DNA of 64,000 bases from JAIQFL01 sp035295745 (GTDB lineage: Bacteria > Acidobacteriota > Terriglobia > Bryobacterales > Bryobacteraceae), in contig DATGIL010000047.1 in the NCBI GenBank assembly GCA_035295745.1, positions 62,001-126,000 of the forward strand. Direction: 5' to 3'. How positions within the stretch are numbered: position 1 is the first letter of the stretch; every line of letters begins with the position of its first letter. This document shows positions 17,501 through 24,584 of the stretch, one piece after another. Both the position numbers and the translations under genes were made by a program. The notes under the pieces were generated by a model. It made no database searches, had not been told where the DNA came from, and saw only the letters and a program-made list of their open reading frames with translations.

Positions 17501-20085
17501 CGCACGTAATCCAGTTCGCGCGCAATGGTGCGCCCGCACCCGCGAGCGAAGCGAGCAAACCCCCGGCCCTCGGGCCCCCGCCCCCGGCGCAGGCGAGTGA
17601 AGTGAGCCCAGTCGCCAACCCCCAACCCCCAACCTCCAACCCCGCGAGCGTAGCGAATCAGAGCCCAGTCCCCCGCCGCGTCCCGGTGCCGGTGGTCCGT
17701 CCACCGCTGAATCTGTGCAAGCAAACCACTGTCACACTCAGCCCGGGCACGCGCGTACTCGTCGTCCCCGACAAGGGCGGAGTTGCCGCGATCCTCGCCG
17801 AACACCTGCGCGCGCTAGGTCTGGTAGTAGTCGACAAACCGGAAGGCACGATCGCTGGTGTCTATTGGCTCCCTGCCCTGGACGACGAAGGCAACCTGCT
17901 CGACATGGACTTGCCCGCCTGGCACGATGCCGTTCAGGTCCGGGTCAAGTCGCTGTACACCACTATGCGAGCACTCTACGCACAGTCTCCGTTCCTGGTC
18001 TCGGCGACCCGTCTCGGCGGCCTGCACGGCTACGACGCGGGAGGCGCCACGTCGCCCATGGGCGGTGCGGTCACCGGTTTCACCAAGGCCTACAAACAAG
18101 AGAAGCGCGACACCCTCGTCAAAGCGGTCGACTTCGAACCGGGTCGCAAGGCCTCCGAAATCGCCGACATGCTCATCGCGGAGACGATGCGAGATCCTGG
18201 CGCAGTCGAGATCGGATACCAGGGCGCCGAGCGCTTCAGCATCACGCTCGCCGAACAGCCGGCGGAAGACGGTCAAACCGGCATGACACTCGGACGGGAC
18301 ACCGTCTTCGTCGTCACGGGCGCAGCCGGCAGTATCGTCTCGGCGATTACCGCAGATTTGGCCGCGGCGTCTGGCGGCACCTTCTACCTGCTCGACATGG
18401 TGCCTGAACCCGCAGCCGACAACCCCGACTTCGCGCGCTTCGCCAACGACAAGGATGGCCTCAAGCGCGACCTGTTCGCCCGCATCCAAACGCGTGGCGA
18501 GCGGGCCACTCCCGCAATGGTCGAGAAGGAGTTGGCTGCACTGGAACGCGCGTACGCGGCTCGCACCGCGATCGAAGCGGTCAAAGCCGCCGGCGGAACC
18601 GCACACTACCTCAGCGTCAACCTCACCGATGGCGAAGCGGTCGCCCGAGCCATTGCGAAGGTACGCGAACAGAGCGGACGCATCGACGTCCTGCTGCACG
18701 CCGCGGGCCTCGAACGTAGCCACTTCCTCCCCGATAAAGACCCGCGTGAGTTCGACTTGGTCTTCGACGTCAAGAGCGACGGCTGGTTCCACCTGCTGCG
18801 CGCCATCGGAGACATGCCGCTCGGCGCTACCGTGGCATTCAGCTCAGTGGCTGGACGCTTCGGCAACGGAGGTCAGACTGATTACAGCGCCGCCAACGAT
18901 CTGCTGTGCAAGATCACATCCAGCTTCCGCACGACGCGGCCGAATACTCGCGGCATCGTCATCGACTGGACGGCGTGGGGTGGCATCGGCATGGCTACGC
19001 GAGGCTCCATTCCCAAGATGATGGAGCTGGCGGGAATCGACATGCTGCCGCCTGAAGCCGGCATTCCGCTGATCCGGCTGGAACTGACGGTGGGAGGCAC
19101 GCGCGGCGAGGTCCTGGTTGGAAAGCGACTCGGCATTCTGCAAAGCGAATGGGATGCCGATGGCGGCCTGGATCTCCAGGCGATGGCGGCCGCCCAAGGG
19201 CCCATGTGCGGCAAGGTCGCCGGCATGAGCCTGCACGGCGGGCTTACCGTCGAAACCACCCTCGATCCGCGGGTGCAACCTTTCCTCTACGATCATCAGA
19301 TCGATGGCACACCAGTGCTGCCGGGGGTGATGGGGGTCGAGGCATTCGCGGAAGCGGCACGCGCGGTGCTGCCCGGCTGGCACGTTGCGGCCGTGGAACA
19401 GGTGAATTTCCTGGCGCCTTTTAAGTTCTATCGAAACGAGCCTCGCACTGTGACCGTTCACGCGATGATTTCTCCGCAAGGCGACGGGATGGTGGCCGAT
19501 TGCCAGTTGAGCGGCAGCCGGGCACTCCCCAACCAGGCGGAGCCGCAGATCACTACGCACTTCACGTCTCGTGTTCGTCTCGCCAAGGGGGCGCCGATGG
19601 TTTCTGCGGCGCGGCCCCTGAAAATTCCGACCGGAGCCACTTTCGAAGCGGCGGATATCTATCACGTGTACTTCCATGGACCGGCCTACCAGGTTCTGGA
19701 GCGCGCCTGGGTCGAGCCCACACGAGTGGTTGGGCAGATGTCGCAGCGCCTGCCCGAGAATCACCGGCCGGCGGAGTTGCCGGTGTTGATGGCGCCGCGG
19801 CTGATCGAGTTGTGCGAGCAGACCGCGGGGCTCTGGGAGATCGTACAGCAGGGCCGCATGGGTCTGCCGCTACAGATCGACCATGTAGCGGTGTGCCAGG
19901 ATCCGGCTGGAGCACAGGGACCACTCTTCGCGGTGGTCACCTGTGACCTCGATACCTCCAGCTTTGACGCCGAGGTCGTCGACACGGCCGGCAACCGCTT
20001 TGTCGAGGTGAGCGGCTATCGGACCGTAGCTCTGGGGCCAGTAAATCCCGAACTGCTCCGAGTGGTTGAACCCGCGATGGCTTGA
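11557..20085 (+). CDS. Giant type I polyketide/fatty-acid synthase, KS-AT-KS2-ACPx4-KR-DH
   Basis: 2842 residues, start set by GAGGAG at 11544-11549 (an in-frame TTG at 11542 is less likely). Domains in order: ketosynthase ~1-435 (DAACAS Cys217, HGTSTSVGD, KSNIGHLKGAAG); acyltransferase ~600-910 (YPGQGSQY, GHSLGEYG Ser699); a second, diverged ketosynthase ~1010-1520 (NAACAST Cys1250, SHETYTPARGG, NTKGFTGHAMG); four carrier domains at ~1600-1985 separated by Pro/Ala-rich linkers; ketoreductase ~2230-2500 (TGAAGS, FSSVAGRFG, Tyr2443); dehydratase-like hot-dog domain to the end (DHQIDGTPVLPG, His2580). The layout resembles PfaA/HglE-type secondary-lipid synthases, but the second KS and lack of an enoyl reductase are different. 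All four carriers have Thr (1636, 1753, 1852, 1951) at the attachment site. Product unknown, probably a lipid. Confidence 0.9.
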   Translation: MRDTSYRAVAIVGIGSILPDATDTASFWENVKTGRYSISEVSPDRWDPALYFDPDHSAPDKTYSKIGGWVREYAWDPLRWHLAIPPKVADCMDGGQKWAIACTRAALEDYGFPARHLDHDRTAVILGNAMAGEKHYFTTARILFPEYARELAAASSFASLPEDVRSEIEEEFHERMVRLLPPITEDTMPGELSNCIAGRVANTFNFHGPNYVCDAACASAMAAMSSAAEALIDGEFDAVITGGIDRNMGVSSFVKFSKIGALSATGTRPYAEGADGFVMGEGAAVFLMKRLADAERDGDKIYAVLRGIGGSSDGKGKGITAPNPVGQKLAIQRAWENAGLSPATATLLEGHGTSTSVGDLVEVTSMLDVLAQYNLPAHSIALGSVKSNIGHLKGAAGAAGILKVTLALHDKVLPPSVNCAHPNPNIDFAHSPLYVNTELRPWPTPQDGVRRAGVSAFGFGGTNFHAVLEEYIPHRLSANGKKSAAINIPVPGQPVAAAQQAKAPLRGALVLGAPTVTALAERLRSVYQLALTGDAPAPTAPAEADLRAAERIAIDYTDAADLADKAGKALKAFAADQPAIWKALRPQAIYRGQGPAAKVAFLYPGQGSQYVNMLRPLCKAEPIVAEVFAEADRVMTPILGKPLSEFVFVDKADSHAVEQAEEDLRQTAITQPAVLAADQAVTKLLAAYGIRPDMTMGHSLGEYGALVASGALPFAHALEAVSARGREMTRVSWSDNGKMAAVFAPIEEIERILKTVDGYVVIANLNSDRQAVIGGASKAVEQASEIFLNAGYNAVPLSVSHAFHTSIVAPASAPLRSVLERLHLESPHVPIAANVNGEFYPTGPGVVPQMLDILSQQVAAPVQFVKGLKTIYDAGARIFVEVGPKKALQGFVEDVLGDRGDVVSMFTNHPKLGDIAAFNQALCALYAAGLGAAGAPAAVRPEATEVATTVPAAAATAPAPLPTKPLSAEPLVALGQIFADAMDRASQLYHDRKPDPILHPVAISGAALGLPGTEHIFDDGNVARILRGEQLIDVIPTRFRKAMLDKHITRLVKSDNGGPVFETITNAADVIKLAGRGNAFNLETEFGVSADRVASLDRNTALAMAVGLDALRDAGIPLVLRYKTTSKGTRLPDRWVLPEDMRDDTGVIFASVFPGFNRLSDEITRYHSDRARREELAMLEGLRARAVENNGNSTLGQEIERQIAELRVAIDKDAYTFDRRFLFRVLSMGHSQFAEFIGARGPNTQINAACASTTQATAVAEDWIRAGRCRRVVVISADDITTDQLIDWFGAGFLASGAAATDEVVEDAAMPFDRRRHGMVIGMGAAGFVVESHEAMRERGIRPICELLGAATANSAFHGTRLDVEHIAQVMESLVSQAEKRGGVSRRQMAESMVFVSHETYTPARGGSASAEIHALRRVFGDVADHIVIANTKGFTGHAMGAGIEDVVAMKALETGCVPPVANFKEVDPELGVLNLSKGGIYPVEYALRLGAGFGSQISMTLFRMVKSKDGSRPSPNALGYANRIADKSTWEAWLTRMAGRPSASLEVVQRTLRVAEQPVVQAIAQPVAQPVAQATGLRPNVEPKPEPKPKPEPAPAPAGDPVQDEVLSLVSKITGYPIDMLALDLDLEADLGIDTVKQAEVFASIRQTYGIERDDKIKLREFPTLAHVIQFVHGKRPDLTKRTPPAPPATVSAPVAAPVPAPEMTKRTPPAPPVAADPLKDRILALVVEKTGYPPEMLDLDLDLEADLGIDTVKQAELFAAIRQAYDIPRDPNLKLRDFPTLAHVVQFARERAPVPASEASKPPAPVPQPQASESDAVREKVLAIVAEKTGYPKDMLDLDLDLEADLGIDTVKQAEMFASIRAAWNIPRDPNLKLRDFPTLAHVIQFAKDRAPVPASEARPTPAPQAQTPVSESDEVREKVLAIVAEKTGYPKDMLDLDLDLEADLGIDTVKQAEMFASIRAAWNIPRNPNLKLRDFPTLAHVIQFARNGAPAPASEASKPPALGPPPPAQASEVSPVANPQPPTSNPASVANQSPVPRRVPVPVVRPPLNLCKQTTVTLSPGTRVLVVPDKGGVAAILAEHLRALGLVVVDKPEGTIAGVYWLPALDDEGNLLDMDLPAWHDAVQVRVKSLYTTMRALYAQSPFLVSATRLGGLHGYDAGGATSPMGGAVTGFTKAYKQEKRDTLVKAVDFEPGRKASEIADMLIAETMRDPGAVEIGYQGAERFSITLAEQPAEDGQTGMTLGRDTVFVVTGAAGSIVSAITADLAAASGGTFYLLDMVPEPAADNPDFARFANDKDGLKRDLFARIQTRGERATPAMVEKELAALERAYAARTAIEAVKAAGGTAHYLSVNLTDGEAVARAIAKVREQSGRIDVLLHAAGLERSHFLPDKDPREFDLVFDVKSDGWFHLLRAIGDMPLGATVAFSSVAGRFGNGGQTDYSAANDLLCKITSSFRTTRPNTRGIVIDWTAWGGIGMATRGSIPKMMELAGIDMLPPEAGIPLIRLELTVGGTRGEVLVGKRLGILQSEWDADGGLDLQAMAAAQGPMCGKVAGMSLHGGLTVETTLDPRVQPFLYDHQIDGTPVLPGVMGVEAFAEAARAVLPGWHVAAVEQVNFLAPFKFYRNEPRTVTVHAMISPQGDGMVADCQLSGSRALPNQAEPQITTHFTSRVRLAKGAPMVSAARPLKIPTGATFEAADIYHVYFHGPAYQVLERAWVEPTRVVGQMSQRLPENHRPAELPVLMAPRLIELCEQTAGLWEIVQQGRMGLPLQIDHVAVCQDPAGAQGPLFAVVTCDLDTSSFDAEVVDTAGNRFVEVSGYRTVALGPVNPELLRVVEPAMA
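17008..17521 (+). repeat. Tandem 297-bp duplication of carrier domains 3 and 4
   Basis: Two nearly identical copies (17008-~17221 and 17305-~17518) encode carrier domains three and four, with identical stretches of tens of bases and mostly synonymous differences. The attachment-site codons are exactly 297 bp apart. Carrier domains 1 and 2 are more diverged (117 and 99 residues between successive sites). This points to recent expansion of the carrier array by unequal recombination. Confidence 0.85.
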
Positions 20086-20091
20086 TGCATC

Positions 20092-20772
20092 GTGACCGTC
20101 TATTGGCTGGAGCAGACCGAAGCCGACGTGCCCACGGAGGACGATTGGTTGAGCACGAGCGAGCTTGTGCGACTGAGCAGCTTCCGGTTTCCGAAGCGTC
20201 GCGCCGATTGGCGGCTGGGACGCTGGACCGCGAAACTGGCGGTAGCCCGGTGGCTCAGTCCGCACGGCAGTCCGCCGGCTCTTTCCGCGATTGAGATACG
20301 CCCTGCCACGTCCGGGGCGCCCGAAGTATTCATCGCGGATCGACCGGCGGACGGCACGATCTCTATCAGCCATCGGGGTGGAGTGGCGGCTTGCGCGTTA
20401 GGGCAGGCCGCCTCCGAGCTGGGATGCGACCTCGAACTGGTCGAACCGCGGAGTGAGGGCTTCGTCGCCGACTACTTCACCGAAGGGGAGCAGGCCCTCA
20501 TCAATCAGGCAGGCGCGGATTGTTCTCAGATCTCCGCGCTCTTATGGAGCGCCAAAGAGAGCGCGCTCAAGGCCCTGCGAGTAGGGCTGCGCGAGGACAC
20601 GCGCTCCGTCGCGGTCAGCATCTCAGGCACCCCGGTCGGGGGTTGGAGGCGGCTCAAGGTGGAATGTCCGCAAGGCGTCCGGTTTTGTGGATGGTGGCAA
20701 CTCTCGGGCGGACTGATTCGCACCGTGGTCAGCGGCCCTTCGGCCCCACCACCTGTCCGCCTCCTCCGGTGA
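20092..20772 (+). CDS. 4'-phosphopantetheinyl transferase, Sfp type
   Basis: 226 residues, GTG start 6 nt after the synthase stop. The Mg/CoA site is seen in ELGCDLELVEPRSEGF and the second signature in LLWSAKESALKALRVGLRED (W-x2-KES-x2-K). TISISHRGG corresponds to the upstream conserved SHS-like segment. Such enzymes convert apo carrier proteins to the holo form using CoA. Being immediately downstream of the synthase, it is presumably dedicated to its four carrier domains, which is notable because those carry Thr instead of Ser at the attachment position. Confidence 0.88.
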   Translation: MTVYWLEQTEADVPTEDDWLSTSELVRLSSFRFPKRRADWRLGRWTAKLAVARWLSPHGSPPALSAIEIRPATSGAPEVFIADRPADGTISISHRGGVAACALGQAASELGCDLELVEPRSEGFVADYFTEGEQALINQAGADCSQISALLWSAKESALKALRVGLREDTRSVAVSISGTPVGGWRRLKVECPQGVRFCGWWQLSGGLIRTVVSGPSAPPPVRLLR

Positions 20773-20995
20773 CTTTAGCGCTTGCTGACGCGCGCGGCTC
20801 GCTGTCCTCACCGCTGGATTACGACCCGCGCGCGTCACGCTCACGGTCGTGGCTCATAACGTACCCAAATATGTTCGCGCGATAAGCGTGCTGGCGAGCC
20901 GCGCGCGTAAGCAAGCGATCACGAATCAGAGGGCGGAGACGCCCACCTCACGGTCGCGGCTCGCAAGACACTGACGAGCCGCGCGTAAGCAAGCG
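20773..20995. repeat. Cluster of GC-rich palindromic repeats between convergent genes
   Basis: The 223-bp gap between the convergent PPTase and mscL genes is filled by copies of a dispersed repeat. GCTTGCTGACGCGCGCGGCT lies within 20778-20802. Inverted copies of the same core lie at 20895-20917 and 20975-20995. ACGGTCGTGGCTC and ACGGTCGCGGCTC segments lie near 20842-20855 and 20950-20963. The same modules recur at 36.67-36.9, 42.5 and 61.1 kb. The inverted pairs could form long hairpins acting as a bidirectional terminator. No gene is present. Confidence 0.75.
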
Positions 20996-21406
20996 TTACA
21001 CATCCGAGGTACAGAATTTGCAGCGCGTGGCGTCCGCTGGCACCGTCTCCTTGCACCTTGGACAAACCTTCGTCGGCGCCGGCTTAGGAGCGGGGGCTTC
21101 CTTGATCAGGGCCTTCGTCCCGATGTAGACAATCAACGAAATGATCAGAAAATCGATGAAATTGCCGAAGAATGTCCCGTAGGTGAGAGCGTTAACGACC
21201 GGCTTGCCGTCGGCGCCGATGTGCTCGGAGAGAACGAACTTCGCCGCGCGCCATTCGCCGGAGGGCAATACGAAGCTCACCAGCGGCATAATCACGTCCG
21301 CCGCCAGTGACGAGACCACTTTCCCCACTGCACCGCCGACGATCACCGCGATCGCCAAGGCGAGCACGTTGTTCTTGAGCAAGAACTCTTTGAATCCTTT
21401 GATCAT
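20996..21406 (-). CDS. mscL: Large-conductance mechanosensitive channel with C-terminal zinc ribbon
   Basis: 136 residues. The MscL body is clear: MIKGFKEFLLKNNVLALAIA, then VIVGGAVGKVVSSLAADVIMP for TM1, and FIDFLIISLIVYIGTKAL for TM2. It opens under membrane tension to release solutes. After TM2 the usual helical bundle is replaced by a Pro/Ala linker and a zinc-ribbon CPRCKETVPADATRCKFC (CxxC-x10-CxxC), which would face the cytoplasm. Its start overlaps the stop of the upstream aminotransferase (ATGA), so both are on one transcript. Confidence 0.93.
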   Translation of the reverse strand: MIKGFKEFLLKNNVLALAIAVIVGGAVGKVVSSLAADVIMPLVSFVLPSGEWRAAKFVLSEHIGADGKPVVNALTYGTFFGNFIDFLIISLIVYIGTKALIKEAPAPKPAPTKVCPRCKETVPADATRCKFCTSDV

Positions 21407-22587
21407 GAGCCACTCCTGATGAACTTGGTCAAACGCTCCATGGCGGGCTCCAGAATCGAACGCTCCGCCGCATAACAGATCCGAATCGAACCTTCACCAC
21501 CCGCACCGAAGGCGACACCCGGGGCCAGCCCCACACGGGTTTCCTCCAGAAGGCGGCGGCAGAAGCCGAACGAATCGGTCATCCCGTCAATTCGCGGAAA
21601 CAGATAGAAAGCACCGTCCGGTTTTGGCACGGTGACTTCAGCCAGCCCGCGCAACGCGTCCAGACACAGATCGCGATTCTCATTCAGGCGTTCTAACATG
21701 CGTCGCAGTTCGCCTTCGCCCTCGGCGAGGGCGGTCTCACCGGCTTTCTGCGCGAAGGTGGGGGCGTGCGAGATGATGAACTCGTTCAACTGGGTGGCCT
21801 TCGCGGCCAGATCGCGCCGCGCCACCAGCCAACCCACGCGCCAACCCGTCATGCAATAGCTCTTGGAGAACGAATGTACCACCATCACCGCATCGTCGCG
21901 GGTCGCTTTGCGCAAGATCGACGGCACCGGCTCTCCCAGATGAGAACCCGCGTAGTAAAGGCGATCATACACCTCATCGGCCATCAGCCACATCCCGTGA
22001 CGCCGTGCGAAATCGAGCAGGCCCTGCTGTTCCTCGCTGGTCGCGACCCAGCCGAGCGGGTTGGAGGGCGAAGTATACAGAAGTACGCGGGTGCGCGGAG
22101 TCACCGCCGCTTCGAGCGCATCGAAATCGACGCGGTAGCGCTCGCCGCACAGCGGGTGCGGAATCTGGCGGACCACGGCATTCGCCATCATCACGCTCGA
22201 TGAGCCATTGGGCCACGCGGGTGTCAACACCATGCCTTCATCGCCAGGGTCGAGCGCGCACCGTATACCGAGGTTGATCGCCTGCACGCCGGAAGCGGTC
22301 ACCACGATCTCGCTCATCGGGTCGAGTTCGACGGCGTGCAGCCGCCGATAATTCTCGGCGATGGCCCGCCGCAGCGACGGCAACCCGGCGTTCTCGGTGT
22401 AGAATGTGAAGCCGTCCTGCATGGCGCGGTACGCCGCCTGCTTGATGTAGTCGGGGGTCGGTAGATTCGATTCACCGAAATAGAGGCGCAGAACGCCATC
22501 CATGGACATGGCGATCTCCGCCAATTCACGAATGCGGGAGTGCGGGACCTTTTCCACCGAGCTGGCCAATTGCGACATTCTAAACAT
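21403..22587 (-). CDS. PLP-dependent aminotransferase, class I/II
   Basis: 394 residues, fold type I aminotransferase. Key parts are FYTENAGLPSLRRAIAENY, the cofactor-pocket TASGVQAINLG, TSPSNPLGW, ADEVYDRLYY, and the Schiff-base Lys in SFSKSYCMTGWRVGW. It resembles aspartate/aromatic aminotransferases of subgroup I-gamma; the exact amino acid cannot be told. Initiation may be at one of several Met codons near the N-terminus. It is divergent from the sugar-isomerase-like gene with only 37 bp between starts, and is coupled to mscL downstream. Confidence 0.85.
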   Translation of the reverse strand: MFRMSQLASSVEKVPHSRIRELAEIAMSMDGVLRLYFGESNLPTPDYIKQAAYRAMQDGFTFYTENAGLPSLRRAIAENYRRLHAVELDPMSEIVVTASGVQAINLGIRCALDPGDEGMVLTPAWPNGSSSVMMANAVVRQIPHPLCGERYRVDFDALEAAVTPRTRVLLYTSPSNPLGWVATSEEQQGLLDFARRHGMWLMADEVYDRLYYAGSHLGEPVPSILRKATRDDAVMVVHSFSKSYCMTGWRVGWLVARRDLAAKATQLNEFIISHAPTFAQKAGETALAEGEGELRRMLERLNENRDLCLDALRGLAEVTVPKPDGAFYLFPRIDGMTDSFGFCRRLLEETRVGLAPGVAFGAGGEGSIRICYAAERSILEPAMERLTKFIRSGS

Positions 22588-22609
22588 TCTCGCACTGGTC
22601 GAGGCACTT

Positions 22610-22615
22610 TATAAT
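22610..22615 (+). promoter_or_regulatory. Perfect TATAAT -10 element
   Basis: TATAAT ends 9 nt before the ATG at 22625, so transcription would begin about at the start codon and the mRNA would be leaderless or nearly so. No clear -35 at proper spacing is visible. Confidence 0.35.
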
Positions 22616-22624
22616 GGGGATTCC

Positions 22625-23482
22625 ATGAGCGCACATTTTCGCATTGCCGCCATCACCGATGAATTCTCGCCCGATCTGGATATCGCCGTACATTCGATGG
22701 CGGAAGTCGGGATGACCGGCGCCGAACTGCGCATGCTCTTCGGAAAGAATATCGTGGATCTGTCGACGGAGGAGTTGGAGCGCGCCATCGAGATGGTCCG
22801 CGGGTGCGGGCTGGAGATTATTTCAATTGCATCGCCGCTATTGAAGTGCACGCTGCCGGATGCTCCCGAGGTGGACGAGCGCTTCCAGAAAGATATGTTC
22901 GCAGCCAAGCAGACATTCGACGATCAACCGTGGATCGCGGAGCGCGCTTTCGCGATTGCGGAGCGGACGGGCGCGAAAATCATCCGGGTCTTCTCGTATT
23001 GGCGCACGGTGCGTCCCGAGGAGTGCTTCACGCGGATCGTGGAGGCGCTGGGCAAACTGGCGGACCAAGCGGCGCATTACGGCGTCACCATCGCGATTGA
23101 GAACGAGCACGCGTGCAACATTGCGACCGCGGCGGAGACGTCGAGGCTGCTGGCCGCGCTAAATCATCCTCACCTGAAAATGGTTTGGGACCCTGCCAAC
23201 GCGCTGGTCTCGGGAGAGACGCCGTTTCCGGATGGCTACGCTACACTGCCCGTCGGACGCATCGCACACGTGCACGCGAAGGACTGCCTGCAGGGCGATG
23301 AAAAGCTCATCTGGGGCCCTTTGGGCGATGGTTTGATCGATTGGCGCGGCCAGATTGCGGCTCTGGCGCGCGACGGCTACACGGGCTGGATCAGTCTCGA
23401 AACGCATTGGACTGGTCCGAACAACGACAAGCACGAAGCCAGCATGATCTGCGGCCGCAAGCTGCGGGAACTGGCGCAGTAG
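22625..23482 (+). CDS. Sugar phosphate isomerase/epimerase-like TIM barrel
   Basis: 285 residues of the xylose-isomerase-like TIM-barrel superfamily (AP endonuclease 2 fold). Metal-site segments are recognisable: TIAIENEH (Glu), MVWDPANAL (Asp), HVHAKD (His-x-His), and WISLETHW (Glu). Members act as sugar/inositol isomerases, epimerases or 3-dehydroshikimate dehydratases, so the substrate is open. ATG 22625 is chosen because the conserved barrel begins directly after it. It ends one base before the convergent rhodanese gene. Confidence 0.82.
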   Translation: MSAHFRIAAITDEFSPDLDIAVHSMAEVGMTGAELRMLFGKNIVDLSTEELERAIEMVRGCGLEIISIASPLLKCTLPDAPEVDERFQKDMFAAKQTFDDQPWIAERAFAIAERTGAKIIRVFSYWRTVRPEECFTRIVEALGKLADQAAHYGVTIAIENEHACNIATAAETSRLLAALNHPHLKMVWDPANALVSGETPFPDGYATLPVGRIAHVHAKDCLQGDEKLIWGPLGDGLIDWRGQIAALARDGYTGWISLETHWTGPNNDKHEASMICGRKLRELAQ

Positions 23483-24400
23483 CTACTTCGCCGTCGAAGT
23501 CTCGGCGGGAAGCTCCTTGTGCGCGCTCCAATCCTCCCACGAGCCATCGTACAGACGCGCGTCGTATCCGAGATAGCGTGCGGCGAAGTAGACAACGGTG
23601 GCCTGCTGCCCGATGTGGCAATACGAAACCACGCGATCTCCGGGCTTGATTCCCGCGCTGGTGAACTGATCTTTGAGAGCTTCGGGGGACTTCAACTTGC
23701 CTTGCGCATCGAGCAGCGACGTGTAGGCGATATTGGTTGCACCTGGGATGTGCCCGGCACGCTTGCCATTCGGAATCTGCGCGCCCGTGTAGAACTCGGG
23801 CGCACGCGCATCGATGATGGCGACGCCGGGATGCCGCAAGTTGGAGCGGACGTAATCGAGCTCGGCGATGATGTCGTTCTGCGGGCACGGCTCAAGCTTG
23901 CCTGCGGTCACAGGGCGGACCTCGGTGGTGGTGGCGCGTCCCTCGCTTTGCCAGACGGGCAGTCCGCCGTCGAGGAGCGAAGTGTGAGGACCCATTCCCA
24001 TGGCGTCGAGCGTGAGATAAGCGCGGGTGGCGATGGATGCGAAGCGCTGGGTGCCGAAGTAGAGCACCACGTGCGAATCGTTATTCACGCCGAGCTTGCG
24101 GAAGACGTCGCGCAACTGGTCCATGGGCGGGAGTTCTACGGTCAGGTTGGCGGGGGTCTGCATCAGGTGGATCGAGTCGTAGGAGAGATAGAGGGCTCCG
24201 GGGATGTGCGCTTTCTGGTAGTCGGGCTCCGGTCCGATGGCGAGGATCGTCAGGTTCGGATCGTGAAGGTGATCGGCGAGCCAGGCAGTGGAGACGAGCA
24301 TCGTGGACTTGTCGCCGTGCCCGCCACAGGGGGCGGCGAACGCGGTAGCGGCCTGGAGACCAATCACCAGGAACAGGCGGAGAGTTCGGGAGTAAGTCAT
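23483..24400 (-). CDS. Exported two-domain rhodanese (sulfurtransferase)
   Basis: 305 residues. An N-terminal signal peptide (hydrophobic LRLFLVIGLQAATAFAA) implies export. Two rhodanese domains follow. In the first the active-site loop reads YFGTQRFAS without Cys and is therefore inactive, as in classical thiosulfate:cyanide sulfurtransferases. In the second the loop is SYCHIGQQATV with the catalytic Cys. Conserved HIPGA elements occur in both. It likely transfers sulfane sulfur in the periplasm; partner unknown. It abuts the convergent isomerase gene without intergenic space. Confidence 0.88.
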   Translation of the reverse strand: MTYSRTLRLFLVIGLQAATAFAAPCGGHGDKSTMLVSTAWLADHLHDPNLTILAIGPEPDYQKAHIPGALYLSYDSIHLMQTPANLTVELPPMDQLRDVFRKLGVNNDSHVVLYFGTQRFASIATRAYLTLDAMGMGPHTSLLDGGLPVWQSEGRATTTEVRPVTAGKLEPCPQNDIIAELDYVRSNLRHPGVAIIDARAPEFYTGAQIPNGKRAGHIPGATNIAYTSLLDAQGKLKSPEALKDQFTSAGIKPGDRVVSYCHIGQQATVVYFAARYLGYDARLYDGSWEDWSAHKELPAETSTAK

Positions 24401-24474
24401 TGCGGTTCTCGTACGTCGTCAGCAACTATATCGCATCACGCCGCAGAGAGTCAATACACTTCCGGCCGAGATGC

Positions 24475-24543
24475 GGGGACAGGCTACTTAACTCCCGAAT
24501 TGTAAAGAAGGTGGACAATTCGGGAGTTAGGTAGCCTGTCCCC
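24475..24543. repeat. 29-bp near-perfect inverted repeat (REP/MITE-like hairpin)
   Basis: Arms 24475-24503 and 24515-24543 are complementary over 29 bp with one mismatch, around an 11-nt loop. The outer ends are GGGGACAGG and CCTGTCCCC. It lies between the 3' end of the dioxygenase gene and the 5' end of the rhodanese gene. I associate ends of this kind with short mobile repeats mobilised by IS200-like (RAYT) transposases. It may also terminate dioxygenase transcription. Confidence 0.8.
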
Positions 24544-24584
24544 AGAATTAGCGGCGAATTGTGGAAAAATGCAGCACGGTTAGT

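Noticed and set aside
16801..17805. Long minus-strand frames opposite the carrier-domain region
   Set aside because: They are the shadow of the repetitive carrier DNA; their Gly/Trp-rich and Arg-rich text mirrors the plus-strand linkers and domains.
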